A stretch of 64,000 nt of DNA from Comamonadaceae bacterium (GTDB lineage Bacteria; Pseudomonadota; Gammaproteobacteria; Burkholderiales; Burkholderiaceae_C). How positions within the stretch are numbered: position 1 is the first letter of the stretch; each line of letters opens with the position of its first letter. The notes under the pieces were generated by a model. The model made no database searches. It was not told the origin of the DNA and saw nothing but the letters and a program-made list of their open reading frames with translations. A program made the position numbers and the translations under genes. Where the stretch lies: NCBI GenBank assembly GCA_013297925.1, contig JAAFJC010000007.1, forward strand, positions 1 to 64,000, read 5' to 3'. Positions 48,890-59,500 of this stretch are shown here, in pieces.

Positions 48890-49762
48890 TCAATTCACAG
48901 CTGATTGAGCAGCACGCCAGACCTTCATGGCCTGCACCGTCTCACGCACATCATGCACCCGCAGCACACTCGCGCCGCGCTCCAGCGCCAGCAGCGCAGC
49001 GGCCACGCTGGGAACCATGCGATCTTTTGCCTCTTGCAAGCCTGTGACAGCGCCGAGCGATGATTTGCGCGACCAACCGGCGAGCAGCGGAAAACCCAAA
49101 TCGAGAAGCTCACGTTGTCGAGCGAGCAACGCAAAATTCTGCGCGACCGTTTTGCCGAAACCAATGCCGGGATCGATCAAAAGGCGAGCTTTAAGGTCGA
49201 AATGGGCTGATTGCCGGCATGGAACCTGCGCAAGGCGCTCATGAAATGATAGTAAATCATTCTTGACACGCTGCACCACATCTTCGCTTTCAGGCAAGGG
49301 ATCGAGCTGCATCGTCTGCGGATCGCGATGCATATGCATCATCACGAGCCCGCAGCGGCCATGATCCATCACCACTTGCGCGGCGCTTAAATTCGCGTCC
49401 ACGCGGCGAAAGCCCCAAATGTCATTGATGATGTCCGCCCCCGCATCGAGTGCAGCTTGCATCACTTGCGGCTTGTACGTGTCCACACTGATCGGTACAC
49501 CGAGCTTCACGGCTTCTTTCAAGACGGGCATCAAGCGAGCTAGCTCGTCTTGTAACGACACAGGCGGCGCACCGGGGCGGGAAGACTCCGCTCCCAGATC
49601 CAGAATATCTGCCCCATCGCGAATCAATTGCTCAGCATGTTTGCATGCCGCGGAAGTTGACGCAAACTGCCCCCCATCCGAAAACGAATCCGGCGTGAGA
49701 TTCACAATGCCCATGATTTTGGGCTGCGTGAGATCAATTTCGAATCGGGTCGTGTGCCACAT
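48890..49762 (-). CDS. folP: Dihydropteroate synthase
   Basis: IMGIVNLTPDSFSDGG; GADILDLGAESSRPGA; LLIDPGIGFGKT; start taken at MWHTTRFEIDL. Confidence 0.95.
   Translation of the reverse strand: MWHTTRFEIDLTQPKIMGIVNLTPDSFSDGGQFASTSAACKHAEQLIRDGADILDLGAESSRPGAPPVSLQDELARLMPVLKEAVKLGVPISVDTYKPQVMQAALDAGADIINDIWGFRRVDANLSAAQVVMDHGRCGLVMMHMHRDPQTMQLDPLPESEDVVQRVKNDLLSFHERLAQVPCRQSAHFDLKARLLIDPGIGFGKTVAQNFALLARQRELLDLGFPLLAGWSRKSSLGAVTGLQEAKDRMVPSVAAALLALERGASVLRVHDVRETVQAMKVWRAAQSAVN
49211..49255 (-). repeat. Dispersed ~40 bp repeat, copy inside folP
   Basis: ttgccggcatggaacctgcgcaaggcgctcatgaaatgatag. Confidence 0.75.
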
Positions 49763-49781
49763 TGTTAAAGTCAGAAATGCA

Positions 49782-49904
49782 AAAACATCCGGACGCGAAA
49801 GACGCAAAGGTTACGCAAAAGACGCAAAAAGAAATTCAAAATGAAGTTTTCTTTTTGGTACTTTGTTTCGCGTAACTTTCGCGCCTTTCGCGTCCGGATG
49901 TTTT
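49782..49904. repeat. Long inverted repeat (GACGCAAAAG hairpin element), copy 3, between folP and ftsH
   Basis: aaaacatccggacgcgaaagacgcaaaggttacgcaaaagacgc ... cgcgtaactttcgcgcctttcgcgtccggatgtttt. Confidence 0.88.
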
Positions 49905-49934
49905 GTATCTCAGTCGTATTTAAATCAGTAAAGC

Positions 49935-51860
49935 TTAAGCCGCAGTAGGCGCAGGCTGCGTCGCCACCGGCGCGCTTCCCGAGCCACCATCGCCGCCACC
50001 TTGCGATGGATTGCGGGGCACCCAGTCTTTCGGGGCAGTCAGGGGTTGGCCAGACATGATTTGATCGAGCTGGATAATGTCAATCGTTTCCCATTCGAGC
50101 AAAGCTTTGGCCATGGTGTGCATTTTGTCGCTGTGCTCTTCGATAAGTTTGCGTGCCAAGGCGTATTGCGTATCGATGATTTTGCGCACTTCCGCATCCA
50201 CCTTTTGCATGGTGACTTCGCTCATATTGGTCGTCTTCGTCACGCTGCGGCCGAGGAACACTTCGCCTTCATTTTCGGCATACACCATGGGGCCAAGCGC
50301 TTCTGTCATGCCGTAGCGAGTCACCATGTCGCGAGCAATCGATGTCGCGCGCTCAAAGTCATTGCTTGCGCCAGTGGTCATTTGGTTCATGAACACTTCT
50401 TCTGCGATGCGGCCACCAAAGAGCATGGCGATTTGATTCAGCATGAATTCTTTGTCGTAGCTGTAGCGATCTTTCTCAGGCAGACTCATCGTCACGCCAA
50501 GCGCACGGCCACGCGGGATGATGGTGACTTTATGCACCGGATCACATTTGGGCAGCAGGCGGCCAATGAGGGCGTGGCCACTTTCGTGATACGCGGTATT
50601 GCGGCGCTCTTCCTCGGGCATGATCATGCTCTTGCGCTCTGGGCCCATGAGGATCTTGTCTTTGGCTTTCTCAAAATCTTGCATCTCCACCACGCGGGCA
50701 TTGCGGCGCGCGGCCATCAATGCGGCTTCGTTACAAAGGTTAGCCAAATCAGCGCCGCTCATGCCGGGTGTGCCGCGTGCGATCACGCTGGGGCTCACGT
50801 CTTGGCCCATGGGGATTTTGCGCATGTGAACGTTAAGAATCTGCTCGCGGCCACGGATATCGGGCAGTGTCACATAAACCTGACGGTCAAAACGGCCGGG
50901 GCGCAGCAAGGCAGCGTCCAGAATGTCTGGCCGGTTGGTGGCAGCCACCACGATCACGCCGAGATTGGTTTCAAAGCCATCCATCTCCACCAGCATTTGA
51001 TTGAGCGTTTGTTCGCGCTCGTCGTTACCACCGCCCAGACCCGCGCCACGCTGGCGGCCTACCGCATCGATCTCGTCAATAAAGATGATGCAAGGTGCAT
51101 TTTTCTTCGCGTTTTCAAACATATCGCGCACACGCGATGCGCCTACGCCAACGAACATTTCTACGAAATCTGAGCCAGATATCGAGAAGAAAGGCACTTT
51201 CGCCTCACCAGCAATCGATTTGGCGAGAAGTGTCTTACCAGTGCCGGGCGGGCCAACCAGGAGCAGGCCGCGCGGAATGCGCCCGCCCAGCTTTTGGAAG
51301 CGCCCGGGGTCTTTCAAAAAGTCCACCACTTCTTTGACTTCTTCTTTGGCTTCATCGCAGCCGGCCACGTCAGCAAACGTGACGGTGTTGTTGTTTTCAT
51401 CAAGCATGCGCGCTTTGGATTTGCCGAAGCTGAACGCGCCGCCTTTGCCACCGCCTTGCATCTGCCGCATGAAATAAATCCACACGCCGATGAAGAGCAA
51501 CATCGGTGCCCAGTTGATCAAGATGGAGAGCAGGAAGGAGCCTTCTTCAGGCGCAGCGGCGTTGAATTCCACACCGTATTTCACGAGATCATTGACCAGC
51601 TGATAATCACCAGGATCGACCAAAGAGTAGCGTGCACCGTCTTTCGGAACGACAGCAATGACCGAGGGCTTGCCCGGGGCGCGCTGAATCTCCACTTTTT
51701 TGATCTTGCCGCCGCGCACATCGTCGATGAACTGCGAATACAGCACCTGCGGGCCAGCCGGGCTCACGCGGTTTTCAAATTGCTTGAAAACGGTGAACAG
51801 GATCAGCGCAATCACGAGCCAGACGGCGACTTTAGAAAACCATTGGTTGTTGTTGTTCAA
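49935..51860 (-). CDS. ftsH: ATP-dependent zinc metalloprotease FtsH
   Basis: [25 protein letters not shown] zinc motif; probable TTG start at (M)[15 protein letters not shown]. Confidence 0.96.
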   Translation of the reverse strand: MNNNNQWFSKVAVWLVIALILFTVFKQFENRVSPAGPQVLYSQFIDDVRGGKIKKVEIQRAPGKPSVIAVVPKDGARYSLVDPGDYQLVNDLVKYGVEFNAAAPEEGSFLLSILINWAPMLLFIGVWIYFMRQMQGGGKGGAFSFGKSKARMLDENNNTVTFADVAGCDEAKEEVKEVVDFLKDPGRFQKLGGRIPRGLLLVGPPGTGKTLLAKSIAGEAKVPFFSISGSDFVEMFVGVGASRVRDMFENAKKNAPCIIFIDEIDAVGRQRGAGLGGGNDEREQTLNQMLVEMDGFETNLGVIVVAATNRPDILDAALLRPGRFDRQVYVTLPDIRGREQILNVHMRKIPMGQDVSPSVIARGTPGMSGADLANLCNEAALMAARRNARVVEMQDFEKAKDKILMGPERKSMIMPEEERRNTAYHESGHALIGRLLPKCDPVHKVTIIPRGRALGVTMSLPEKDRYSYDKEFMLNQIAMLFGGRIAEEVFMNQMTTGASNDFERATSIARDMVTRYGMTEALGPMVYAENEGEVFLGRSVTKTTNMSEVTMQKVDAEVRKIIDTQYALARKLIEEHSDKMHTMAKALLEWETIDIIQLDQIMSGQPLTAPKDWVPRNPSQGGGDGGSGSAPVATQPAPTAA

Positions 51861-51989
51861 GAGAACACTCCATGCGAGAAGACAGCTTCCCGCTTCATTG
51901 ATCAAAGATGGGCTTCATTTTAGGCTTTTCAAGCACCGCGCCCGGGCGCTTTGCCTATGAAACCTTAGGGAATGCGTGTTTTTGCCGCT

Positions 51990-52751
51990 CTAAACGGGTT
52001 TTTCGTGGGATTTCAGCGAAGCAGGCTTCAAACCCATGCCCACCAAAAACGTCTCCGCCGATTTATCCCGGCTGGCCTTGGGCTTGATCGGCTTGACGAC
52101 TTTGAAGGTCTTTTTAAACATTTCCACGATCTGGCTGTAGCCGCTGCCGTGGAAGAGTTTGACGATCAGCGTGCCTTCCGGTTTCATCGTGATTTGCGCA
52201 AAATTCACGGCCAATTCAATGAGCTCAGCCACGCGAGCGGAATCTGAAGAGGCCACGCCGGAGAGATTGGGCGCCATATCGCTGATCACCAAGTCCACCA
52301 CTCTTAAATCTCGCACTTTCAAGGCTTTTTCATCCTCTGGCCGGCTTGGAATCTGTGCAGACTGCTCTACTTTTGAGAGCAGCTCTTGCAACACTTCATC
52401 GGTCGAGAAATCCCCTTGAATGAATTGCACGCCCTCAATCGCCTCCATCGGCAAGATGTCTAAAGCGATGATCACGCCGTTCAATTCACCCACCGCCGCG
52501 CCGCCGCCTTTGCCTGCCGCCTCGTCTTTCGGTGCCATCTTGCGCCGCGCATACTGGCTCCAAGCGCCGGGCGCTGAGCCCAAATCCACGATCACTTGGC
52601 CGGGCTTCAAGAGCTTCAAAGTTTCGTCAATCTCCTTGAGTTTGTAAGCAGCGCGCGCGCGGTAGCCATCCTTTTTGGCCATCTTGACGTAAGGATCGTT
52701 GATATGGTCGTTAAACCACGCTTTATTGACTTTTTTAGACTTGATTTTCAT
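51990..52751 (-). CDS. rlmE: 23S rRNA (uridine-2'-O-) methyltransferase RlmE/FtsJ
   Basis: [32 protein letters not shown]. Confidence 0.94.
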   Translation of the reverse strand: MKIKSKKVNKAWFNDHINDPYVKMAKKDGYRARAAYKLKEIDETLKLLKPGQVIVDLGSAPGAWSQYARRKMAPKDEAAGKGGGAAVGELNGVIIALDILPMEAIEGVQFIQGDFSTDEVLQELLSKVEQSAQIPSRPEDEKALKVRDLRVVDLVISDMAPNLSGVASSDSARVAELIELAVNFAQITMKPEGTLIVKLFHGSGYSQIVEMFKKTFKVVKPIKPKASRDKSAETFLVGMGLKPASLKSHEKPV

Positions 52752-52819
52752 GGGGGAATTGAGCTGCGCAAGGGATAATTGTCCCACGAGAGGCCACTTT
52801 GCCTCAGAATCAAGCCACC

Positions 52820-53296
52820 ATGCCAAAAATCGAACTCACCATCCAAGAGCGCAAAGCGCATCGCGCCGACGCACATCACCTCGACCCCGTCGTCATCATC
52901 GGCAATGACGGCCTCACCCCCGGCGTGCAAAAAGAGATCGACTCCGCGCTCAATTCGCATGGCTTGATCAAAGTCAGAGTGACAGGCGATGATCGCGCCG
53001 CACGCGAAGTCGCCTATCTCAAGCTTTGCGACGATCTAAGCTGCGCCCCCATCCAACACATCGGCAAACTCCTCGTGCTCTGGCGCCCCATGCCTGAGAA
53101 AGAGCGCAAATACGGCGACGATGAGGCCCGCATGCGCGGCCCAAAAGAAGTCAAATTCGCCAAGACCAGCCGCAGCACAGGTCGCCGCGAAGTCAAAACC
53201 CTGCGCGTCCTAGGCAACGAACGCATCACACGCGGCGGCACCGTCAAGCGCGCGAAGCCGAAGATGAAATCGGTGAAGAAGATGGGGCGGGATTGA
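52820..53296 (+). CDS. yhbY: YhbY family RNA-binding protein
   Basis: [44 protein letters not shown]; divergent from rlmE. Confidence 0.9.
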   Translation: MPKIELTIQERKAHRADAHHLDPVVIIGNDGLTPGVQKEIDSALNSHGLIKVRVTGDDRAAREVAYLKLCDDLSCAPIQHIGKLLVLWRPMPEKERKYGDDEARMRGPKEVKFAKTSRSTGRREVKTLRVLGNERITRGGTVKRAKPKMKSVKKMGRD

Positions 53297-53357
53297 GGCC
53301 GATTATTGACGAGATTGAATGCGCAATTGAACTGGCTGAAGTAAACCCTATCTGACT

Positions 53358-55400
53358 GTGATGACTACCAATCCTCTCCTCGATTTTTCTGATCTTCCTC
53401 AATTCGCAGCGATCCAGCCTAGCCATGTGGCTGAGGCGGTGGATGCGCTCATTGCGCAGGCAAAAACTGCGTTGGATACTGCCACGCAAGCTGACTTTCC
53501 TGCTGACTGGAAAAAGCTCTCTGGCACGCTGGATGTGCAGACTGAGAAGCTCTCCCGTGCTTGGGGTGCTGTGAGCCATTTGAATTCGGTGGCGGATACG
53601 CCGGAGCTGCGGGCGGCTTATAACGAGAAGCTGGCTTCGGTGAGTGAGTTTTATACGGCGCTGGGCTCGGATGAGCGGCTGTTTGCGAAATACAAAGCTA
53701 TTTCACCGACTTCGCTCAATGCTGAGCAGAAGAAGGCGCATAGCAATGCGCTACGCAGCTTCAAGCTCGGTGGCGCGGAGCTGCAGGGCGCGGCCAAGGA
53801 GCGGTTTGCGGCGATTCAAACGCGGCTCTCAGAGCTCTCGCAAAAGTTCAGCGAAAACACCTTGGATTCGACCGAGGCCTTTGCTTACTTTGCGGCTGAG
53901 GAAGAGTTAGATGGTTTGCCAAATGACGTGAAATCTACGGCACGCCAACTCGCTGAGAAAGATGGCAAACCCGGCTACAAGCTCACGCTCAAAATGCCTT
54001 GTTATCTGCCGGTGATGCAGTATGCGAAGAGCTCTGAACTTCGCAAGCGGTTGTACATGGCGCACAACACGCGAGCCAGTGAACTCTTTGAAGCGGGTAA
54101 GTTTGACAACACGCCGATCATGCGCGAGATCTTGGCGCTGCGCCAAGAAGAATCCAAGCTGTTGGGCTACAAGAATTTTGCAGAAGTCTCGCTTGTGCCG
54201 AAGATGGCGAATTCGCCCGATGAAGTCGTCAACTTCCTTCGCGACTTGGGCAAGCGCGCCAAGCCGTTTGCACAAAAAGATGTGCAGGAGATGCGCGATT
54301 TTGCTGCGAAGGAATTGGGCATCAATGATCCGCAGGCTTGGGATTGGCCCTTCATTGGCGAGAAGCTCAAAGAGGCGAAATACTCTTTCAGTGAGCAAGA
54401 AGTGAAACAGTATTTCACGGCGCCGAAGGTGCTGGCGGGGCTGTTCAACATCATTCAAACTTTATTCGAAGTTGATATTCAAAAAGACCAAGCGCCGGTG
54501 TGGAATCCGAAAGTCGAGTTCTATGCGCTCATGCGTGGGGACAAAAAAATTGCCCAGTTCTACCTCGACACGCCAGCGAGAGACGGCAAGCGAGGCGGCG
54601 CGTGGATGGATGATGTGCGCGCTCGCTGGCTGCGCCCTGACACCGGTTTGCTGCAAATCCCCGTGGCGCATTTGATCTGCAATTTTGCCGATGGCGTCGA
54701 TGGCAAGCCTGCGCTGCTGACGCATGACGATGTGATCACGCTCTTCCATGAATTTGGCCATGGCCTGCATCACATGCTCACGCAGGTGAGCGAGCGCGAT
54801 GTGAGCGGCATCAGTGGTGTGGAATGGGATGCGGTGGAGCTGCCCAGCCAGTTCATGGAGAATTTCTGCTGGGAATGGGATGTGCTCAAACACATGACAG
54901 CGCATGTCGATACTGGTGCTCCATTGCCTCGTGAACTTTTCGAGAAAATGCTTGCTGCAAAGAATTTCCAAAGTGGCTTGCAAACGATTCGCCAGATTGA
55001 GTTTGCGCTGTTTGACATGCTGATGCATATGGAGGCGGACAGTGCGAAGGCTGAACCATTGGAAGTGTCCCGCGCCGTGCACAAAGAAGTCGGCGTGTTG
55101 CCCCGCCCGCAAGAAGTGCGAACGCCCAACAGCTTCGGCCACATCTTCTCCGGCGGGTATGCAGCGGGTTACTACAGTTACAAGTGGGCAGAATTGCTCT
55201 CAGCAGACGCGTACGCTGCGTTTGAAGAAGCTGCAGCCGAGACTGGCAAAGCGGCGGCAGCTCAGGTGGATGTCGGCCGCAAATACCGCAAAGAAGTGCT
55301 CGAAGTGGGTGGCAGTCGGTCAGCCGCTGAGAGCTTTGCCGCGTTCAGAGGCAGAGCGCCCCAGCTCGATGCCCTGTTGCGCCACAGCGGTATGGCCTGA
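53358..55400 (+). CDS. prlC: M3 family oligopeptidase A
   Basis: FHEFGHGLHHMLT zinc site; AGYYSYKWAELLSADAYAAFEE. Confidence 0.94.
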   Translation: MMTTNPLLDFSDLPQFAAIQPSHVAEAVDALIAQAKTALDTATQADFPADWKKLSGTLDVQTEKLSRAWGAVSHLNSVADTPELRAAYNEKLASVSEFYTALGSDERLFAKYKAISPTSLNAEQKKAHSNALRSFKLGGAELQGAAKERFAAIQTRLSELSQKFSENTLDSTEAFAYFAAEEELDGLPNDVKSTARQLAEKDGKPGYKLTLKMPCYLPVMQYAKSSELRKRLYMAHNTRASELFEAGKFDNTPIMREILALRQEESKLLGYKNFAEVSLVPKMANSPDEVVNFLRDLGKRAKPFAQKDVQEMRDFAAKELGINDPQAWDWPFIGEKLKEAKYSFSEQEVKQYFTAPKVLAGLFNIIQTLFEVDIQKDQAPVWNPKVEFYALMRGDKKIAQFYLDTPARDGKRGGAWMDDVRARWLRPDTGLLQIPVAHLICNFADGVDGKPALLTHDDVITLFHEFGHGLHHMLTQVSERDVSGISGVEWDAVELPSQFMENFCWEWDVLKHMTAHVDTGAPLPRELFEKMLAAKNFQSGLQTIRQIEFALFDMLMHMEADSAKAEPLEVSRAVHKEVGVLPRPQEVRTPNSFGHIFSGGYAAGYYSYKWAELLSADAYAAFEEAAAETGKAAAAQVDVGRKYRKEVLEVGGSRSAAESFAAFRGRAPQLDALLRHSGMA

Positions 55401-55448
55401 TACCATTACCGGATTGATCCATCGCTTTTCATACAGATTGAGGTTACT

Positions 55449-55490
55449 ATGAAAAAAATAGCACTCTGCGCAGTATTCTTGCCGGCAATT
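55449..55490 (+). repeat. Dispersed ~40 bp repeat, coincident with signal-peptide codons of the DUF4124 gene
   Basis: atgaaaaaaatagcactctgcgcagtattcttgccggcaatt. Confidence 0.7.
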
Positions 55491-56075
55491 GCCCTGTTTT
55501 CTTCTCAAATCTCTGCCCAGCAACTCTACCGCATCGTCGGGCCTGATGGCCGTGTGACGTTTTCTGATCAACCACCGCCACCGTCGGCCAATTCGAAAGT
55601 CACCACGGGACGCGGTGGCTCATTTACAGAAACCTCTAGCGGGGCGGCTCTTCCGTTTGAGTTGCGCAGCGTCGCGCAACGCTTTCCCGTGACGCTCTAC
55701 ACCGGCAAAGATTGCACTCCATGTAATTCTGGCCGCAATTTGCTGACCAGTCGTGGTATCCCATTTACTGAACGTACCGTAGAAAATGCTGAAGATCTCG
55801 AAGCTTTGAAACGCTTGAGCGGAGACACCAACTTGCCATTGGCCACCGTAGGCGGCCAGCAAATGAAAGGTTTCTCTGATGCGGAGTGGACACAGTTCCT
55901 CGATGCAGCAGGCTATCCTAAAACATCTCAGCTCCCCGCTGGCTATCGCAATCCAGCGCCTAGCCCCTTGGTCGCTCGCGCGGCTCCTGCTCCTGCCCCG
56001 GCAGCTGCCGCAGCACCCGCTCCTGCCCCAGCCGCCGCGCCAGCGCCTAGCAACCCGGCAGGTATTCGCTTTTAA
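55449..56075 (+). CDS. Secreted DUF4124/glutaredoxin-like protein with Ala-Pro-rich tail
   Basis: Signal peptide, LYRIVGPDGRVTFSDQPPP (DUF4124), CTPCNSGRNLL (CxxC), APAPA tail. Confidence 0.8.
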   Translation: MKKIALCAVFLPAIALFSSQISAQQLYRIVGPDGRVTFSDQPPPPSANSKVTTGRGGSFTETSSGAALPFELRSVAQRFPVTLYTGKDCTPCNSGRNLLTSRGIPFTERTVENAEDLEALKRLSGDTNLPLATVGGQQMKGFSDAEWTQFLDAAGYPKTSQLPAGYRNPAPSPLVARAAPAPAPAAAAAPAPAPAAAPAPSNPAGIRF

Positions 56076-56084
56076 TCGAAGCGC

Positions 56085-56756
56085 TCAAAATTCCAGCGTC
56101 TTCACGCCGCTAGAAGTGCCTAGCAAGCAAACTTGCGCCTTTTGATGGGCAAACACGCCCACGGTGATCACGCCTGGCCATTGGTTCACTTCACTTTCAA
56201 AAGCGAGCGGGTTTGAAATCTGCAAACCCGTCACATCCAAAATATGTTGGCCGTTGTCCGTCACGAGTGGCAAGCCGTCTTTCATGCGCAGCTTAGCCAC
56301 GCCGCCCTTGGCTGCAAACAGAGCTGCAATCCGGGTCGCAGCCATAGGAATCACTTCCACTGGCAGCGGAAACGCCCCCAGCGTCTTCACCAATTTGCTT
56401 TCATCCGCAATACATACAAACTGCTTTGAAAGAGATGCCACGATCTTCTCGCGCGTGAGCGCTGCGCCGCCGCCTTTGACCATGTAGCCCGCATGATCGA
56501 TTTCGTCTGCGCCGTCGATATACACCGACAGAGAGCTCACCTCATTCGCATCAAACACAGGGATGCCCAAAGCCTTGAGCCGCTCAGTCGATGCCACGGA
56601 TGAGCTGACCGCGCCTTTGATATCGTTTTTGATGGCAGCCAGTGCATCAATGAATTTATTCACCGTGGAGCCTGTGCCCACGCCTACAATTTCACCTTTG
56701 ACCACATATTTCACAGCGGCCTGGCCTACGAGGGTTTTGAGTTCGTCTTGTGTCAT
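56085..56756 (-). CDS. rpiA: Ribose-5-phosphate isomerase A
   Basis: [43 protein letters not shown]. Confidence 0.96.
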   Translation of the reverse strand: MTQDELKTLVGQAAVKYVVKGEIVGVGTGSTVNKFIDALAAIKNDIKGAVSSSVASTERLKALGIPVFDANEVSSLSVYIDGADEIDHAGYMVKGGGAALTREKIVASLSKQFVCIADESKLVKTLGAFPLPVEVIPMAATRIAALFAAKGGVAKLRMKDGLPLVTDNGQHILDVTGLQISNPLAFESEVNQWPGVITVGVFAHQKAQVCLLGTSSGVKTLEF

Positions 56757-56773
56757 GCCTTTGATTATCTCCA

Positions 56774-57853
56774 ATGTCTTTGATTCCCTACCCACTTGCT
56801 CGCCCTTTTTTATTCGGCCTTGATCCTGAAGCCGCGCACGATCTCACGATCAATTCCTTGGCTGCCACGCAATGCACGCCGCTCAAGATGGCCTATGCGC
56901 AGAAGCGCGTGAGCGATCCGGTGACGATTGCGGGGCTCACGTTTCCGAATCGTGTGGGCTTGGCGGCGGGCCTCGATAAAAACGCCCGCTGCATAGACGC
57001 TTGGAATGCGATGGGCTTCGGTTTTGTGGAAGTCGGCACAGTCACGCCGCTTGGCCAGCCCGGAAATCCGCAGCCGCGCATGTTTCGTATCCCTGAGAAA
57101 AACGCGCTGATCAACCGCTTGGGCTTTAACAACGAAGGGCTGCAATGCTTCGTGAAAAACGTCAAACGCTCTGAATTTCATAGCAGCTTGCGCAATGAAC
57201 CTGCCCGCAAACAGCCTAAAACGCTTCAAAACCGAATGATTCTCGGCCTCAATATCGGTAAAAACGCCACCACGCCAATTGAGCGCGCCGTCGATGATTA
57301 TTTGATCTGCTTGGCCGGCGTGTATCCGTATGCCGACTACATCACGGTCAACATCTCTTCGCCCAACACCAAGAATTTGCGCGCTTTGCAAAGCGATGAA
57401 GCCTTGGACGGCTTGCTTGGATCAATCGCCCAGCGCAGAGATGAGCTCGCACAAGAGCACGGCATTCAAAAACCCATCTTCCTCAAAATTGCTCCCGATC
57501 TCGATGAACAGCAGATCAAAATCATCGCACTCACCATGCAAAAACACAACATCGACGGCGTGATCGCCACCAACACCACGCTTGCCCGCGATGCCGTGCA
57601 AGGCTTAAAGCATGCCGAGGAAACAGGCGGCCTCTCAGGCGGCCCCGTGCTGCAATCCAGCAATGCCGTGATCGCTCAACTTCGCGCAGCGCTGGGCAAA
57701 AGCTACCCCATCATCGGCGTGGGCGGCGTGCTCTCGGGTGAAGATGCCATGAGCAAAATCAAAGCCGGTGCAGACCTCGTGCAAATCTACACAGGCATGA
57801 TCTACAAAGGCCCCGCGCTCGTGAGCGAAGTGGCGCGGGCTTTGAAACGCTGA
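56774..57853 (+). CDS. pyrD: Dihydroorotate dehydrogenase (quinone)
   Basis: [51 protein letters not shown]. Confidence 0.96.
   Translation: MSLIPYPLARPFLFGLDPEAAHDLTINSLAATQCTPLKMAYAQKRVSDPVTIAGLTFPNRVGLAAGLDKNARCIDAWNAMGFGFVEVGTVTPLGQPGNPQPRMFRIPEKNALINRLGFNNEGLQCFVKNVKRSEFHSSLRNEPARKQPKTLQNRMILGLNIGKNATTPIERAVDDYLICLAGVYPYADYITVNISSPNTKNLRALQSDEALDGLLGSIAQRRDELAQEHGIQKPIFLKIAPDLDEQQIKIIALTMQKHNIDGVIATNTTLARDAVQGLKHAEETGGLSGGPVLQSSNAVIAQLRAALGKSYPIIGVGGVLSGEDAMSKIKAGADLVQIYTGMIYKGPALVSEVARALKR
57174..57210 (+). repeat. Dispersed ~40 bp repeat, degenerate copy inside pyrD
   Basis: atttcatagcagcttgcgcaatgaacctgcccgc. Confidence 0.45.
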
Positions 57854-57867
57854 AACAGACGACAAAC

Positions 57868-58281
57868 ATGCCACGCACGATAGCGATTCGTTCCGTCGAT
57901 GTGGATCGCCCCGAAACATGGACGCGCTATCGCGCTGGCCTATGCAACACCTGCCGCGCCAACTGTTGCACCATGCCGCTGGAAGTGAAGATCGAAGAGC
58001 TCGTGCGGCTAGGCTGGGTGGATGCTTTTGAAGCTGAGCATGAGCCAGCCAGCCGCATCGCCAAGCGTTTGATCAAAGATCAGTTGATTGATCATTTCAA
58101 TCACAAGCAAAGCCTCTTCACGCTGGCGCGGCGCTCCAGCGGCGATTGCATCAACCTCGATGCTATAACGCGCCGCTGCACCGTCTATGAACGCCGCCCC
58201 GAAATTTGCCGCCTACATCCGCAAACGCGCAGCCCCCGCCCTGGCTTTTGTGCCTATGGCGCGCGTTTGGATGTGATATAA
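57868..58281 (+). CDS. YkgJ family cysteine cluster protein
   Basis: CNTCRANCCTMPLEV...RRCTVYERRPEICRLHPQ. Confidence 0.82.
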   Translation: MPRTIAIRSVDVDRPETWTRYRAGLCNTCRANCCTMPLEVKIEELVRLGWVDAFEAEHEPASRIAKRLIKDQLIDHFNHKQSLFTLARRSSGDCINLDAITRRCTVYERRPEICRLHPQTRSPRPGFCAYGARLDVI

Positions 58282-58351
58282 ATCGTTGCGGTTTTTACAA
58301 ATTAGCACTGCATCTTGCCGCAACACAGTGCCCATAACGAGGACATACTCC

Positions 58352-58522
58352 ATGAAAAAACTCTTGTCTGCTTTGATTTCTGCCAGCCTGCTGATCGCGC
58401 CTTTGGCCATGGTGCCAAGCGTCGCCAGCGCCAAGACTTCGACTCAGAAGAAAAATGAAGCCAAAGGCGCGCAAGCCAAGGCGAAATCCAAAGCCAAATC
58501 GGATGCGAAAAAGAAGAAGTGA
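58352..58522 (+). CDS. Small Lys/Ala-rich exported protein (56 aa)
   Basis: Signal peptide MKKLLSALISASLLIAPLAMVPSVASA then KTSTQKKNEAKGAQAKAKSKAKSDAKKKK; RBS and terminator. Confidence 0.65.
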   Translation: MKKLLSALISASLLIAPLAMVPSVASAKTSTQKKNEAKGAQAKAKSKAKSDAKKKK

Positions 58523-58541
58523 TCTAACGCTCCAACCAAAA

Positions 58542-58567
58542 AAACGCGCTTTTAGCGCGTTTTTTTA
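58542..58567. terminator. Rho-independent (bidirectional-looking) terminator
   Basis: AAAAACGCGCTTTTAGCGCGTTTTTTT. Confidence 0.88.
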
Positions 58568-58581
58568 TGGCCGTGTTCAAA

Positions 58582-59001
58582 TCAACTTTGCGCCCAAGGC
58601 AAGCCCTTGGCTCGCCAGCCGCCCACCGTGTTGCGATGCGCCTTGGCATCAGGGTCGCCCTCGAAGCCTTCCAAGATGTTGTAAGCCTCAAAGCCCAGCG
58701 CTTGGGCGCGCTGCGCAGCGGGGATGGAGCGGATGCCTGAGCGGCACAGCAGCATGACTTTGCTGCCCTTGGGTTTGCCTTGCATCGCGGCCTGCAGCTG
58801 CGCTTCATACTCAGGATTGATCGCCATACCCGGCCAGATTTTGAATTCGATACCCGGCACATTGGGAATGAAGCCGACCCAAGAGCGCTCAGCGTGAGTG
58901 CGGATGTCGATCAACACAGCTTCCCCGCTTTGCCACCAATCGTGCGCCTGCTGGGGCGTGATGTCGCCAGCGTAGCCTTTGTCGTTTTGTGAATTTATCA
59001 T
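58582..59001 (-). CDS. Rhodanese-like domain protein
   Basis: AVLIDIRTHAERSWVGFIPNVPGIEFKIWPGM...KVMLLCRSGIRSIPAAQ. Confidence 0.88.
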   Translation of the reverse strand: MINSQNDKGYAGDITPQQAHDWWQSGEAVLIDIRTHAERSWVGFIPNVPGIEFKIWPGMAINPEYEAQLQAAMQGKPKGSKVMLLCRSGIRSIPAAQRAQALGFEAYNILEGFEGDPDAKAHRNTVGGWRAKGLPWAQS

Positions 59002-59032
59002 ACTCTTCCTCTTGAATTCGTTTCGAGATTTT

Positions 59033-59446
59033 ATGCAACTGTTCTCTTTCCTGCCTTGGGCTGCACCCCTGCTGGGTGGCATCTTGATTGGTTTGGCTTC
59101 TTGGCTGCTGCTTGCTTCACTGGGCAAAGTAGCGGGGATCAGTGGGATTGCTTCTTCTGCTTTGTCAGTGAGTCAAAGCGGTAACGCATGGCGGTGGGCG
59201 TTTCTGGGTGGCTTGATTGCTGGCGGTGCGTTGTTTGCTGCATGGCTTTCAACGCCAGTGATTGCGCAGCGCCCATTGCCATTGCTGATCGTCGCAGGCT
59301 TGCTGGTGGGCGTGGGTACTGTGCTGGGATCGGGCTGTACGAGCGGGCACGGTGTGTGTGGCCTTGGGCGGCGCTCGCTGCGCTCTCTGGTGGCCACTTG
59401 TGTGTTTATGGCTGCGGGCATGTTGGTTGTGTTCACTATGAAATAG
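59033..59446 (+). CDS. YeeE/YedE family sulfur transporter-like half protein
   Basis: VGVGTVLGSGCTSGHGVCGLGRRSLRSLVATCVFMAAGM. Confidence 0.85.
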   Translation: MQLFSFLPWAAPLLGGILIGLASWLLLASLGKVAGISGIASSALSVSQSGNAWRWAFLGGLIAGGALFAAWLSTPVIAQRPLPLLIVAGLLVGVGTVLGSGCTSGHGVCGLGRRSLRSLVATCVFMAAGMLVVFTMK

Positions 59447-59475
59447 ATAGCAATCTACGCAGTATTTATCCCAGC
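59439..59475 (+). repeat. Dispersed ~40 bp repeat, copy at the 3' end of the YeeE-like gene
   Basis: tgaaatagatagcaatctacgcagtatttatcccagc. Confidence 0.6.
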
Positions 59476-59500
59476 TATATGCTCAAAATGCTCTGAAATC

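Noticed and set aside
49763-49807. Upstream extension of folP (MRLSRPDVFAFLTLT...)
   Set aside because: Extension runs into the hairpin element; MWHTTRFEIDLTQPKIMGIVN is the natural start.
55980-56070. Ala-Pro low-complexity tract as a DNA repeat element
   Set aside because: It is the in-frame APAPA tail of the DUF4124/glutaredoxin-like protein; ordinary compositional bias.
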